Notes under the pieces: generated by a model
Database searches by the model: none
The model's input: the letters and a program-made list of their open reading frames with translations, nothing else
Told to the model about the DNA's origin: nothing
Translations under genes and position numbers: made by a program
Origin: Kitasatospora gansuensis
GTDB taxonomy: Bacteria > Actinomycetota > Actinomycetes > Streptomycetales > Streptomycetaceae
DNA length: 64,000 nucleotides
Direction: 5' to 3'
Assembly (NCBI RefSeq): GCF_014203705.1
Contig: NZ_JACHJR010000001.1
Location: 2,108,001-2,172,000 of the forward strand
Shown here: in pieces, positions 37,074-49,477 of the stretch
How the letters are laid out: each line of letters starts with the position of its first letter
How positions within the stretch are numbered: the stretch's first letter is position 1

Positions 37074-38018
37074 TCACTCCCTGCCCATGTCGCGGTGGAC
37101 CAGCACCGTCTCGACGCCGTCCGCGATCAGACGCTTCGTCAGCCGCTCCGACATCGCCACGCTGCGGTGCTTCCCACCGGTGCAGCCTACGGCAAGTGTC
37201 ATGTACCGCTTGCCCTCCCGGCGGTAACCCTCGGTGATGATCCTGAGCAGCTCGGTGTAGCCGTCCAGGAACTCGTTCGCACCCGGTTGCTCGAAGACGT
37301 AACCGGCCACGTCGGGGTCGGTGCCGGTGCGGGCGCGCAGCTCGGGGACCCAGTGCGGGTTCGGCAGGAACCGGCAGTCCACCACCAGGTCGGCGTCGAC
37401 CGGCAGGCCGTACTTGAAGCCGAAGGACATCACGGTGGCGCGCAGCTCGGGCTCGTCGTGGTCGGCGAACGCGGCGTCCAGCTTGGCCCGGAGCTGGTGC
37501 ACGTTCAGGTCGGAGGTGTCGATCACCAGGTCGGCCTCGCCGCGCAGCTCGCGGAGCAGGTCGCGCTCGCGCTCGATGCCGTCCACGATCCGGTCGGCGG
37601 CCTGCAGCGGGTGCGGGCGGCGGACCGACTCGAAGCGGCGCACCAGGGCGTCGTCCGAGGACTCCAGGAAGACCACCCGGAGCCGGACGCCGCGCTTCTC
37701 CAGCTCGTCCAGCGAGGTCAGCAGGTCGTCGAAGAACTTCCGGCCGCGGACGTCGACCACCACCCCGATCCGGGGCACCGCGCCCTGCGAACGGGCGCCG
37801 AGGTCGACCATGGTCGGGATCAGGGCGGGCGGCAGGTTGTCCACCACGAACCAGCCCAGGTCCTCCAGGCACTTGGCCGCGGTGCTGCGGCCGGCTCCGG
37901 ACATACCGGAGATGATCACCAGCTCCGGGGCACTCTCTCCCACGTCGGCCACTGTCACTTCTGATCCCCGTTCTCGGTGATTCCGCCGGAGCGCGGGACG
38001 GGCGGCGTCGACCGTCAC
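37074..38018 (-). CDS. rapZ: RapZ/YvcJ-family P-loop nucleotide-binding protein
   Basis: A 314-residue RapZ-family protein. The P-loop reads GMSGAGRST with Arg where most families have Lys, which I take as the actinobacterial form. Later come [30 protein letters not shown] and, near the C-terminus, [17 protein letters not shown]. In E. coli RapZ binds glmZ sRNA and GlcN6P; no sRNA partner is known here. The GTG overlaps the uvrC stop by GTGA. Confidence 0.94.
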   Translation of the reverse strand: MTVDAARPALRRNHRERGSEVTVADVGESAPELVIISGMSGAGRSTAAKCLEDLGWFVVDNLPPALIPTMVDLGARSQGAVPRIGVVVDVRGRKFFDDLLTSLDELEKRGVRLRVVFLESSDDALVRRFESVRRPHPLQAADRIVDGIERERDLLRELRGEADLVIDTSDLNVHQLRAKLDAAFADHDEPELRATVMSFGFKYGLPVDADLVVDCRFLPNPHWVPELRARTGTDPDVAGYVFEQPGANEFLDGYTELLRIITEGYRREGKRYMTLAVGCTGGKHRSVAMSERLTKRLIADGVETVLVHRDMGRE

Positions 38019-39991
38019 GGCGTCTCCTCAGTACTGTCCTCAATGATCTCGCCGGTGGCGGTGTTCACCGCGGGAGCGACCGGTGTACGGGCAGCCAACG
38101 CCGCGACAACAGTCTCCGCCGTACGCAGGCCGATCCCCGGTACCTCGCAGATCTCCGCCACCGTGGCCGCCCGCAGCTTCTTCAGCGAACCGAAGTGCTT
38201 GAGCAACGCCTGGCGGCGAGTCTCGCCGAGGCCGGGGACCGAGTCCAGCTCCCCCGCCGTGAGCCGTTTGGCGCGCTTGGTCCGCTGGTACGTGATGGCG
38301 AACCGGTGCGCCTCGTCGCGGACCCGCTGGAGCAGGTACAGGCCCTCGCTGGAGCGCGGCAGCACCACCGGGTCGGTCGCGCCGGGCAGCCAGACCTCCT
38401 CAAGTCGCTTGGCCAGCCCGCAGAGTGCGACGTCGTCGATGCCGAGCTCGTCCAGCGCGCGGCGGGCGGCGGCGACCTGCGGCTGGCCGCCGTCGACCAC
38501 CAGCAGCTGCGGCGGGTAGGCGAACCGCTTCGGGCGGCCGTCCTCTTCTCGGGGACCTGAGTCCTCCTCCTCGACCGCCCACTCGCCGGTCTGCTCGCGC
38601 TCCTGGAGGTAGCGGCGGAACCGGCGGGTGATCACCTCGTGCATCGACCGGACGTCGTCCTGACCGGCGAACCCCTTGATCTGGAACCGGCGGTACTCGC
38701 TCTTCCGGGCCAGGCCGTCCTCGAACACCACCATCGAGGCGACCACGTCCTCGCCCTGCAGGTGCGAGATGTCGAAGCACTCGATCCGCAGCGGCACCGA
38801 ATCCAGCTCCAGCGCGTCGGCGATCTCCTGGAGCGCCCGGCTACGGGTCGTCAGGTCGGAGGCGCGCTTGGTCTTGTGCAGCACCAGCGACTGCTGGGCG
38901 TTCCGCTGGACCGTGGTCATCAGGTCCTTCTTGTCCCCGCGCTGCGGCACCCGCAGGTCCACCTGGGCACCGCGCAGGCCGGTCAGCCAATCCTGCACGG
39001 GGGCCAGCGGCTCCGGCAGCGCGGGCACCAGGACCTCGCGCGGGACGGACTCGGTGCCGCCGCCGTACAGCTGCTGGAGCGCGTGCTCGACCAGCCCCGC
39101 GGTGTCCACGTCCTCGACCTTGTCGGTGACCCAGCCGCGCTGGCCGCGCACCCGGCCGCCACGGACGTGGAAGATCTGCACGGCCGCCTCCAACTCGTCC
39201 TCGGCGAGGGCGAACAGGTCGGCGTCGGTGCCGTCGCCGAGCACCACCGCGTTCTTCTCCATCGCGCTGCGGAGCGCCCCGAGGTCGTCGCGCAGCCTGG
39301 CGGCCTTCTCGTACTCCATGTCGGCGGCGGCCTGCTGCATCTCCTGCTCCAGCCGGCGCAGGTGGTTGCCCGTCCGCCCGGCCATGAAGTCGCAGAACTC
39401 CTCGGCCAGTTCGACGTGGTCGGCCTGCGAGATCTTGCCGACGCAGGGCGCGGCGCACTTGCCGATGTACCCGAGCAGGCAGGGGCGGCCGATCTGCCGG
39501 GCGCGCTTGAAGACGCCGTTGGAGCACGTCCGGACCGGGAACACCCGGAGCATCAGGTCCACCGTCTCGCGGATCGCCCAGGCCTGCCCGTACGGCCCGA
39601 AGTAGCGGACGCCCTTCTTGTGCGCCCCGCGCATCACCTGGACCCTGGGGTACTCCTCGTTGAGGGTGACCGCCAGCTCCGGATAGCTCTTGTCGTCCCG
39701 GTACTTGACGTTGAACCGCGGGTCGAACTCCTTGATCCAGGAGTACTCCAGCTGCAGCGCCTCGACCTCGGTGGCCACCACCGTCCACTCGACGGCGGCG
39801 GCCGTGGTCACCATGGTCGCCGTCCGGGGGTGCAGGTTGGCCACGTCCTGGAAGTACGAGGACAGCCGGGGCCGCAGGCTCTTGGCCTTCCCCACGTAGA
39901 TGACCCGCCCGTGCGCGTCACGGAACTTGTAGACCCCGGGCGAGGTCGGGATGGCCCCGGGTGCGGGCCGGTAGGTGGATGGGTCTGCCAT
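38015..39991 (-). CDS. uvrC: UvrABC excinuclease subunit UvrC
   Basis: A 658-residue nucleotide-excision-repair nuclease. The GIY-YIG domain is at ~16-95 ([20 protein letters not shown]), and the UVR motif is near 210 ([16 protein letters not shown]). The RNase H-like C-terminal nuclease contains [24 protein letters not shown], and tandem helix-hairpin-helix motifs end the protein ([35 protein letters not shown]). ATG 39991 is 6 nt after TACGGT, so it is probably leaderless, from a RecA-NDp-type promoter. Confidence 0.97.
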   Translation of the reverse strand: MADPSTYRPAPGAIPTSPGVYKFRDAHGRVIYVGKAKSLRPRLSSYFQDVANLHPRTATMVTTAAAVEWTVVATEVEALQLEYSWIKEFDPRFNVKYRDDKSYPELAVTLNEEYPRVQVMRGAHKKGVRYFGPYGQAWAIRETVDLMLRVFPVRTCSNGVFKRARQIGRPCLLGYIGKCAAPCVGKISQADHVELAEEFCDFMAGRTGNHLRRLEQEMQQAAADMEYEKAARLRDDLGALRSAMEKNAVVLGDGTDADLFALAEDELEAAVQIFHVRGGRVRGQRGWVTDKVEDVDTAGLVEHALQQLYGGGTESVPREVLVPALPEPLAPVQDWLTGLRGAQVDLRVPQRGDKKDLMTTVQRNAQQSLVLHKTKRASDLTTRSRALQEIADALELDSVPLRIECFDISHLQGEDVVASMVVFEDGLARKSEYRRFQIKGFAGQDDVRSMHEVITRRFRRYLQEREQTGEWAVEEEDSGPREEDGRPKRFAYPPQLLVVDGGQPQVAAARRALDELGIDDVALCGLAKRLEEVWLPGATDPVVLPRSSEGLYLLQRVRDEAHRFAITYQRTKRAKRLTAGELDSVPGLGETRRQALLKHFGSLKKLRAATVAEICEVPGIGLRTAETVVAALAARTPVAPAVNTATGEIIEDSTEETP

Positions 39992-39997
39992 GCCCCT

Positions 39998-40020
39998 ACC
40001 GTACCGATCTGCCCTGACAC
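39998..40020 (-). promoter_or_regulatory. RecA-NDp (PafBC-type) promoter of uvrC
   Basis: On the minus strand: GTGTCAGGG, eight bases, TACGGT. It keeps the TGTCAG core, the N8 spacing and the TAnnnT box of the actinobacterial DNA-damage promoter, with T1 and one downstream position off consensus. Six bases follow before the uvrC ATG. Confidence 0.65.
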
Positions 40021-40054
40021 CCGGGGCCGACGTGTCAGTTACGCCCGCTCCCGG

Positions 40055-41719
40055 CTACGCCCCGATCGCGGTCAGCACCTCCTTGGCCGCGCGGGCGCCT
40101 TCGGTGGCGCCGCCCTCCATGTAGCCCTGGAAGTCGTAGGAGGTGTGCTCGCCGGCGAAGTGCAGCCGGCCCTGGGCGGTGCCCTCGTAGCCGGCTGCCG
40201 TGGTGAGGTAGCCGACCGGCCAGCAGGAGTAGGCGCCGAGGGTGTTCGGGTTGAGGTGCCAGGCGGAGAGGGTGGCCCTTCCGGTCCAGGCGGCCTTGGT
40301 GCCGGGCCAGAGGCGGTCGATCTGGGTCAGGTAGCTGGTGGCCAGGTTGCGGGTGTAGCTGTTGGTGGCGTCGGTGAACGGGGCGCCCGGGGCGAGCGAC
40401 CTGGCGGGGGTGCCGCCGTGGTACTGGATCAGCAGGCCGTTGGAGCCGGGCTGACCCTTCGTCACATCCCAGGCCTGCTGGAACGGCTGGTCGCTGAAGC
40501 ACTCGCCGCCGGAGACGCCGGGCCAGGGTCCGGTGCCGGTCCACGGGCGGCTGCTGAACTGCATGTTGAGCTTGGTGCAGGCGCCCATCGTCATGTCGGT
40601 GAGCACCTTGCGCATCATCGGGTCGAGACCGGCGCCGGTCAGGTCCACCCGCTGCTGGAGCACCGGGAGCGGCAGCGCCAGGATGGTGTGGTCGGCGGTG
40701 ACGGTCCTCGTCCCGCCGCCGTCCAGCTTGAAGGTGAGGGTCTGACTGCCGTCGGCGTTGCGGACCACCGCCGCCAGGGTGTGGCCGGGCTGGACGGTGC
40801 CGGCCGGGAGCGCCGCCGCGATGGCGCGCGGGACCTGGTCGTTGCCGCCGGTGACGTGGTAGCGCTCGTCGCTGCCGCCCCAGATGTTGAAGTTCCCCGG
40901 GTTGGCCTGCCAGGAGAGCATCAGCAGCAGCGCGTACGCGGACTGGGCGGTGGTGTCGGCGCCGTACTCGACCGCGTAGGCGACGTCGAGCAGCGCGCCG
41001 AGCCGGCTGGACGTGCCACCGGGGACCCGGGTGTTGATCCAGTCCCGGACCGACATCCGGTCCAGGGTGACGGCGGCCTGGTTGTGGTCGTTCCAGGTCG
41101 GCCCCGAGCCGCCGGCCTGGATGTCGTTCTTGATGGTCTGCCAGATCTGCTTGAACTCGGCGTCGGCGGTGGCGCGCGGGTAGTAGCCGCCCTGGAAGTG
41201 CAGGGTCTGCTCGCCCTCGGAGAAGTGCCGGATCGAGGTGGTGGAGAGGCCGAAGCGCTGACAGAGCTGGAGCATGGTGTGGTGGCCGGTGTCGATCAAC
41301 TCGGCGCCGTACTCGGAGACCTGGCCCTGGGCCCAGTCGGCCTTGGAGTACATCCGGCCGCCGACCCGGGCGGGCTCGGCCTCGTAGACGGTGGCGGTGA
41401 TGCCCTTGTCGGCCAGGGTGAGGGCGGCGTTCAGGCCGGAGATGCCGGCGCCGATGATCGCGATCCGGGGCATCGGGCCGGTGAACCTCTGCACCACGGC
41501 CGCCCGGGCCTTGGGGGCGGCCGAGATCCCGGCCAGGCCGACGCCGAGACCGAGGGCGGCGGCCCGGCCGAGCAGGGCGCGACGGGAGGGGCCGTCGGGC
41601 TCGGCGCGGGCGGCGTCGCGGAGGCCGGTGTACTCGTCGACGGGCAGCCGGAGCCGTTCGGCGGTGGCCTGGTCGGCGAGGGCGGAGCGGAGCAGGCGGG
41701 TGTACGGGGAGCGGGACAT
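40055..41719 (-). CDS. Tat-exported flavin monoamine oxidase family protein
   Basis: A 554-residue FAD amine oxidase. A ~44-residue N-region precedes a twin-arginine signal (SRRALLGRAAALGLGVGL...AAPKARA). The FAD Rossmann motif is RIAIIGAGISGLNAALTLADKG...VYEAEPARVGGRM, split here, and the C-terminal FAD block is LHFAGEHTSYDFQGYMEGG. Such enzymes oxidise L-amino acids or (poly)amines, releasing H2O2. It lies 32 nt after the permease gene. The upstream in-frame extension is not real; GGAAGGGA precedes ATG 41719. Confidence 0.9.
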   Translation of the reverse strand: MSRSPYTRLLRSALADQATAERLRLPVDEYTGLRDAARAEPDGPSRRALLGRAAALGLGVGLAGISAAPKARAAVVQRFTGPMPRIAIIGAGISGLNAALTLADKGITATVYEAEPARVGGRMYSKADWAQGQVSEYGAELIDTGHHTMLQLCQRFGLSTTSIRHFSEGEQTLHFQGGYYPRATADAEFKQIWQTIKNDIQAGGSGPTWNDHNQAAVTLDRMSVRDWINTRVPGGTSSRLGALLDVAYAVEYGADTTAQSAYALLLMLSWQANPGNFNIWGGSDERYHVTGGNDQVPRAIAAALPAGTVQPGHTLAAVVRNADGSQTLTFKLDGGGTRTVTADHTILALPLPVLQQRVDLTGAGLDPMMRKVLTDMTMGACTKLNMQFSSRPWTGTGPWPGVSGGECFSDQPFQQAWDVTKGQPGSNGLLIQYHGGTPARSLAPGAPFTDATNSYTRNLATSYLTQIDRLWPGTKAAWTGRATLSAWHLNPNTLGAYSCWPVGYLTTAAGYEGTAQGRLHFAGEHTSYDFQGYMEGGATEGARAAKEVLTAIGA

Positions 41720-41751
41720 GTGGGGGTTCCCTTCCGGTTCTTGCGGGGGGC

Positions 41752-43260
41752 TCAGACGGCGGCGGGGGTGGGCTCTTCGGTGCGTTCCTGGGCGTCCTCG
41801 ACCACCAGCCGGCCCATCACCTCGTAGCGGTCCGGGTGGCGGGCCCGCATGTAGAGCGCCAGGCCGATGCCGCCGAGGAAGACCGCGCCGACGATCCACG
41901 GGATCAGCTTGAAGAAGAAGATCTCGGAGGCGGCCCCGGCGGCGGTGTCCAGGTTGACCACCAGCAGCACGATCGCGGCGAACATGCCGAGCCCGCCGAG
42001 CAGCGGAGCGACCAGGGTGCGGAACCAGTGCCTGGACTCGGGGTGGTTGCGGCGGAAGTATGCGATCACCGCGAACGAGCAGAGCGTCTGCACCACCAGC
42101 AGCGCGAGCGTGCCGAGGATCGCGGTCAGCGTGTACAGACCGACGTACGGGTCCTGCCCGGTGAACCAGAAGCCGCCGACCACGAGCAGCGCGATGCCGG
42201 TCTGGGTGAACGAGGCGACGTACGGCGAACCGTGCTTCGGGTGGGTGCGGCCGAGCGCCGGGTGCAGGAAGCCCTCCCGGCCGATCGCGTAGAGGTAACG
42301 CGCGGCGCACTGGTGGAAGGCCATCCCGCAGGCGAAGGCGCTGGTGACCATCAGCCACTGGAACGCGGTGACCGCCCAGTCGCCCAGGTAGGTCTTGGCC
42401 GGGACCAGGAACAGGTCGAGCGGGGTGGAGCCGGTGGCGAGGCCGACGGCGGCGTCCGGGGTGTCGGCGGCCAGCACCATCCAGGTGACGAAGGTGTACA
42501 GCACGCCCAGGATGAGCACCGCGAGCAGGGTGGCGCGCGGGATGATCCGGCGCGGGTTGCGGGACTCCTCGCCGTACATCGCGGTGGACTCGAAGCCGAT
42601 CCAGGACCAGAAGCAGAAGAACAGCCCGACGCCCGCGTTCACCCCGGCGAAGGCGCCGGTCGGGTTGAGCGTGCCCCAGTGCAGGCCGGTCGGGCCGCCG
42701 CCGTGCGCCAGCACCGAACCGGCCAGCAGCACCAGCATCACCACCTCACCGACCAGGAAGACGGCCAGCACCTTGGAGGCCACCTCCAGGTCGAAGTAGG
42801 ACAGCACGGCGGTGATCGCCAGCATCACCAACGCGAAGACCTGCCACGGCAGATCGAGCCCGAACTGGGCCTCGAAGGCCTGCTGCGAGAAGTACGCGAA
42901 GATGCCCACGATGGAGGCCTCGAAGACCACGTAGGCGAGCACCGCGAGCAGCCCCGAGGCCATCCCGACCACCCGGCCGAGACCCTGCGAGACGAAGCCG
43001 TAGAACGCCCCGGCGGTGGTGATGTGCTTGGCCATCGACACGTAGCCGACGGTGAAGACGGTCAGCACCACGGTGACGAACAGGAATCCGGCCGGCGCGT
43101 GCACACCGTTGCCGCCGCCGACCACCACCGGAAGGTTGCCGGTCATCGCGGTGATCGGGGCCGCGGTGGCCAGCGCCATGAAGACCACACCGGCCAGGCC
43201 GACCGAGTTGGCTCTCAGTCGCTGCACCGGGGGCGGGGACTGCTGATCGGTTGGGGACAC
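41752..43260 (-). CDS. APC-family amino acid/amine permease
   Basis: A 502-residue membrane protein with 12 helices of the APC superfamily. It shows NSVGLAGVVFMALATAAPITAMTGNLPV near helix 1, TTAGAFYGFVSQGLGRVVGMASGLLA at helices 2-3, FWSWIGFESTAMYGEESRNPRRIIPRA at helix 6 and the C-terminal RYEVMGRLVVEDAQERTEE tail. It probably imports the substrate of the downstream amine oxidase. The GTG at 43260 has GGGAG about 7 nt upstream. Confidence 0.9.
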   Translation of the reverse strand: MSPTDQQSPPPVQRLRANSVGLAGVVFMALATAAPITAMTGNLPVVVGGGNGVHAPAGFLFVTVVLTVFTVGYVSMAKHITTAGAFYGFVSQGLGRVVGMASGLLAVLAYVVFEASIVGIFAYFSQQAFEAQFGLDLPWQVFALVMLAITAVLSYFDLEVASKVLAVFLVGEVVMLVLLAGSVLAHGGGPTGLHWGTLNPTGAFAGVNAGVGLFFCFWSWIGFESTAMYGEESRNPRRIIPRATLLAVLILGVLYTFVTWMVLAADTPDAAVGLATGSTPLDLFLVPAKTYLGDWAVTAFQWLMVTSAFACGMAFHQCAARYLYAIGREGFLHPALGRTHPKHGSPYVASFTQTGIALLVVGGFWFTGQDPYVGLYTLTAILGTLALLVVQTLCSFAVIAYFRRNHPESRHWFRTLVAPLLGGLGMFAAIVLLVVNLDTAAGAASEIFFFKLIPWIVGAVFLGGIGLALYMRARHPDRYEVMGRLVVEDAQERTEEPTPAAV

Positions 43261-43471
43261 CGTGAACTCCCAGAGGGCACAAGGGGGATGGAGCGCCCAG
43301 TGTGCTGGCGGGCGCGGCTCCGGTGGGATGAGCAGGGTGTAGCCGGGACTGTTAAAGGATTGACGGCCTGTCATCTGTACGAAGGCCCGTTCGGTACGCG
43401 CCATTGACCGCGGGCGCGGCCGCCCCCACGCTGTGACCCGTCCGGGGACCCCACTCGTCCAGGAGGCGTAC

Positions 43472-44569
43472 ATGCGCGTTCCGTTCGACCGGCTCAGAAC
43501 GCTCGGCACCACGGCGGCCCTGTTGGCCGCCGCCCTCGTCCCGTCCGCCCCGCCGGCCGTCGCCGCTGCTCCCCCGATGGAGGTGTACGGCGCCTGGCAG
43601 TGCAGCAACGACGCCTGCACCTGGGGCACCGTGCGGGACCTGACCGACTTCGACCACGCCAACCACTGGCTGGTGGACCGGGGCGACGGCCGCCCCTCGG
43701 TCAACCTGGTGGTGCTCAGCTTCGTCCACCCGCTCCGGCTGCTGGACGGCACCACCGACGCCCAGACCGTGGACGGCGTGCCGATCGGCATCAACCAGGC
43801 CGTCGTCGACTACTTCACCTCCCGGGGCATCCGGGTGATGCTCTCGATCGGCGGCATCACCTACACCGACGCCTGGAACCAGGCGCTGGCCGAGAACCCG
43901 GCCCTGTTCGGCCAGCGGGCCGCCGCGCTCGCCACCCGGCTCGGGGTCGGCATCGAGATCGACTACGAGGAGAACACCAGCCCGAACCTGACCGGCCTGC
44001 AGACCTTCGTGGACGCCTACCGCGCCGTGCACCCGTACGACGCGAGCGGCGCGGACCCGGCCGCCCGGCTCACCATCGACGTGGCGGCGGGCGACCGCTG
44101 GCTGATCGGCCTCAACCAGTACGCCACCGCGAACTGGCTGCGCACCGACCGGCCGGTGCTCGACTACGCCAACGCGATGGTGCCCGCCCGGCAGCCAGCC
44201 ACCAGCGGCGCGATCGCCAACTGGCAGGAGCACCTGACCGGCAAGCCCACCTACAACCCGCCGGTCGGACCGCTGGCCCCGGCCAAGTTCACCGCGGGGC
44301 TGTACGTGGCGGAGGGCTCGAAGGTCCGCCCCGAGTGCAACAACTTCGCCGCCTCGCTGCAGAGTTCGACCGGCAGCTGGCTGCGGAGCGCCGCCCCCGA
44401 CGGCGCCGGGACCAGCTCCGGCCTGCTCGGCTACATGTTCTGGGCGGCCGAGCGGCCCTCGGTGCGCGGTGTCACCACCGTGCCGCCGAACAGCTGTGAG
44501 GCCGGCGTGGGCGTGGGCGCGACCGCGCACTCGGTGGCGATCCCGATGCCGCCGCTGCGCCAGAGCTAG
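43472..44569 (+). CDS. Secreted GH18 (chitinase-like) glycoside hydrolase
   Basis: A 365-residue exported protein. The signal peptide runs to about residue 34 (…PPAVAAAPP). GH18 marks are VNLVVLSFVHPLRL, the SxGG motif IRVMLSIGGITYTDAW, and LGVGIEIDYEEN (~165), which keeps D-x-E with the catalytic Glu, although the first Asp of DxxDxDxE reads differently. No carbohydrate-binding module is seen. ATG 43472 has AGGAGG upstream. It may act on chitin or peptidoglycan-like glycans. Confidence 0.82.
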   Translation: MRVPFDRLRTLGTTAALLAAALVPSAPPAVAAAPPMEVYGAWQCSNDACTWGTVRDLTDFDHANHWLVDRGDGRPSVNLVVLSFVHPLRLLDGTTDAQTVDGVPIGINQAVVDYFTSRGIRVMLSIGGITYTDAWNQALAENPALFGQRAAALATRLGVGIEIDYEENTSPNLTGLQTFVDAYRAVHPYDASGADPAARLTIDVAAGDRWLIGLNQYATANWLRTDRPVLDYANAMVPARQPATSGAIANWQEHLTGKPTYNPPVGPLAPAKFTAGLYVAEGSKVRPECNNFAASLQSSTGSWLRSAAPDGAGTSSGLLGYMFWAAERPSVRGVTTVPPNSCEAGVGVGATAHSVAIPMPPLRQS

Positions 44570-44578
44570 GGCCGGGAG

Positions 44579-45607
44579 CTAACCGGCCAGGTGTGCCCCG
44601 CCCGACCCGGGGCCGCCCGCCGTCCGGTTGAGCAGATCGATGCCGAGCGGGGTGATGGTGTGCAGCACCGCGCCGCCCCGGCGCTGAGTGGTGATCAGGT
44701 GCGCGTTGCGCAGCACCGTGGCGTGCTGACTGGCCGAGGCCGGGGAGACGTTGAGGCGCCGGGCCAGTTCGGTGGTGGTGCAGCCCTCGGTGACGATGTC
44801 CAGGGCGGCCGCCCTGGTGCGGCCGAGCAGCGCGGTGAGCGACTGCCGGGCCGTCGGGTCCTCGCTCCACAGCCGGGCACCGGCCAGCGGGTCCCGGACG
44901 GTGGGGAAGGCGAGCACCGCGGGGGCGTCCGGGTCCAGCGAGTCGGTCAGCAGCACCGGCGGATCGGCCAGGAAGACCATCGGGGCCAACACCAGCCCCC
45001 GGCCGCCGAGGTGGACGTCCACCGAGCGCGGGTAGCGGATCTCCAGCACCGGCGACCGCCAGCGGATCGTCGGGGCGCAGAAGGTGCCGAGCAGCTGCTC
45101 CACCCCGCCGGCCATCAGCGTACGGGCCAGGTCGGCCCTGACCGCGTCCAGGTGGGCCAGGATCCGGCCCCAGTACGGGCCGACGGTGAAGCGGTGACAG
45201 GCCGCCACCGAGTCGGCCAGCCGCTGACGGGCGGTCAGGTCACCCTCCATCAGGGCCCGGACCCAGCGCGGGTCGGCCCGGGGCGTGGAGACGTGGGCGA
45301 GCTCCAGCCGGACCAGCTCGTCCGGGGCGCCCAGCAGCTGCTCCAGGCCCGCCTCGACGGACTGACCGGTGCCGGTCAGCGCCCCCAGGTCGAAGCACGG
45401 GCCGGGGCCCGGGATCAGCGAGGCGAGCGGGCGGATCTCCTCGGCCAGCGGGCCACCGCCGAACTTCTGCCGCCAGGGCCGGAACTGGGCGCAGCCGCCG
45501 GGCCCGGTCAGCGCCTCCAGGCTGTGGTACGCCTCGGCCAGCGGCCCGACGGTGGGCGCCACCCGTACCCGGAGCAGGTCTTCGGTGGTCAGATGGACAC
45601 GTAACAC
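44579..45607 (-). CDS. ArsR/winged-HTH family regulator with TTA codon
   Basis: A 342-residue regulator with a ~250-residue N-terminal domain of unknown ligand and a C-terminal winged HTH (TALLGRTRAAALDIVTEGCTTTELARRLNVSPASASQHATVLRNAHLITTQRRGGAVLHTITPLG, given here only as the block before the end). It is the class of large ArsR-like proteins common in streptomycetes. GTG 45607 has AGGGGGA 6 nt upstream. Codon 2 is TTA, the rare bldA leucine codon. It converges on the GH18 gene with 9 nt between. Confidence 0.85.
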   Translation of the reverse strand: MLRVHLTTEDLLRVRVAPTVGPLAEAYHSLEALTGPGGCAQFRPWRQKFGGGPLAEEIRPLASLIPGPGPCFDLGALTGTGQSVEAGLEQLLGAPDELVRLELAHVSTPRADPRWVRALMEGDLTARQRLADSVAACHRFTVGPYWGRILAHLDAVRADLARTLMAGGVEQLLGTFCAPTIRWRSPVLEIRYPRSVDVHLGGRGLVLAPMVFLADPPVLLTDSLDPDAPAVLAFPTVRDPLAGARLWSEDPTARQSLTALLGRTRAAALDIVTEGCTTTELARRLNVSPASASQHATVLRNAHLITTQRRGGAVLHTITPLGIDLLNRTAGGPGSGGAHLAG

Positions 45608-45622
45608 GGCTTCCCCCTGTCC

Positions 45623-45656
45623 GTTTCAGGCTGCACCTTTAAGCCACCCCTGAAAC
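45623..45656. promoter_or_regulatory. Inverted repeat upstream of the ArsR-type regulator
   Basis: GTTTCAGG, 18 nt, CCTGAAAC: a perfect 8+8 inverted repeat just upstream of the ribosome site of the minus-strand regulator. A good candidate for an autoregulatory operator. Confidence 0.5.
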
Positions 45657-45747
45657 CCCTGTCCCCACCCCGTGCCCACCCCTCAGGATGATCCTCAGTG
45701 CCGGTGCCCGGTACGGGGGTCCGGGCACCGGAAAGACACTTCCGCTG

Positions 45748-46182
45748 CTACTTCGTCACCTCGAAGGCACCGTCCTTGACGGTGACCCGGTAGGCCGGCA
45801 GCGGGCTCGGGGCCGGGCCGTCCTTGACCGAACCGTCGGCAACGGCGAACTTGCTGTAGTGGCACGGGCAGTTGACGGTGCCGTCCTTGACCTCGTCCAC
45901 CACGCAGCCCGCGTGGGTGCACTTGGCGCTGAACGCCTTGTACTCGCCGGCCGTCGGCTGGGTGACGACGATCTTCGCCTCCCGGTACACCTTGCCGCCG
46001 CCGACCGGCACGTCGGCCACCGCGCCGACCGTCACCGGGGCGGCGGCGGCACCGCCGGACCCGCTGTCGGAGGAGGTGGACGAGCCGCAGCCGGTCACCG
46101 CGACGGCCGCGCCGCCGGCGGCCAGCGCGGCGCCGCAGCAGAGCAGGGTCCGGCGGCTGGGGGCGGGCGTGGTGTCGGTCAT
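45748..46182 (-). CDS. Exported Rieske (2Fe-2S) lipoprotein
   Basis: A 144-residue protein with a signal combining a twin-arginine motif (SRRTLLCCGAALAAGG) and a lipobox ending VTGC, then a Ser/Gly linker. The C-terminal Rieske domain has CTHAGCVVDEV and CPCHYSKFAVADGS, with both Cys-x-His pairs and the disulfide cysteines. Probably an extracytoplasmic electron carrier. It lies 140 bp upstream of the ArsR-type gene and just past the uvrA terminator. Confidence 0.9.
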   Translation of the reverse strand: MTDTTPAPSRRTLLCCGAALAAGGAAVAVTGCGSSTSSDSGSGGAAAAPVTVGAVADVPVGGGKVYREAKIVVTQPTAGEYKAFSAKCTHAGCVVDEVKDGTVNCPCHYSKFAVADGSVKDGPAPSPLPAYRVTVKDGAFEVTK

Positions 46183-46240
46183 CGGTGACGCTCCCTCGAC
46201 GGGTACGGGCGGTCGGCCCCGCAGTCTACGTCGGAGTGCC

Positions 46241-46282
46241 GAAGGGCCGTCGTACCGGGATTGCCCGCCACGACGGCCCTTC
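46241..46282 (-). terminator. Intrinsic terminator downstream of uvrA
   Basis: A 13-bp perfect stem, GAAGGGCCGTCGT with ACGACGGCCCTTC, around a 16-nt loop, 8 nt after the uvrA stop on the minus strand. Confidence 0.82.
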
Positions 46283-46290
46283 CGATGCTG

Positions 46291-49173
<2,883 letters not shown>

Positions 49174-49477
49174 TGCTTCTGGCGCCTTTCTCCGGGGGAG
49201 GTGGCTGGGAAGGGCTGCGTGGCCCACTGCTGGGACCAACAAGCGCAATCGGATGAATTCTTCCAGTGTGCGCCCGTCAGCCTACTAGCTCAGGCGTTCG
49301 AATATCGAGCCTGTCCAGCCGAGTCCACCCGAACGGGTGACGACCGGCTCGATCCCGACCCGAAACCAGCCGGAAAACCCCCTGCTCAGCCCCGGGCACC
49401 CCGGTACCGTCACGGTGTCAACGAGCCACGCCCCGTCGGGGCAACGCCCGAGTGCACAACGAATCGGAGGCCGCAAC

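Noticed and set aside
38639..41827. Long plus-strand open frame opposite uvrC and the amine oxidase
   Set aside because: Antisense shadow; both minus-strand genes have clear domains and starts.
43261..43471. Operator or small RNA between the permease and GH18 genes
   Set aside because: Read on both strands; no clear inverted repeat, terminator or reading frame stands out.
49261..49320. LexA-type SOS box upstream of uvrA
   Set aside because: A TCGAAC half-site is present, but the second half does not match GTTCGA at the right spacing; too weak to call.
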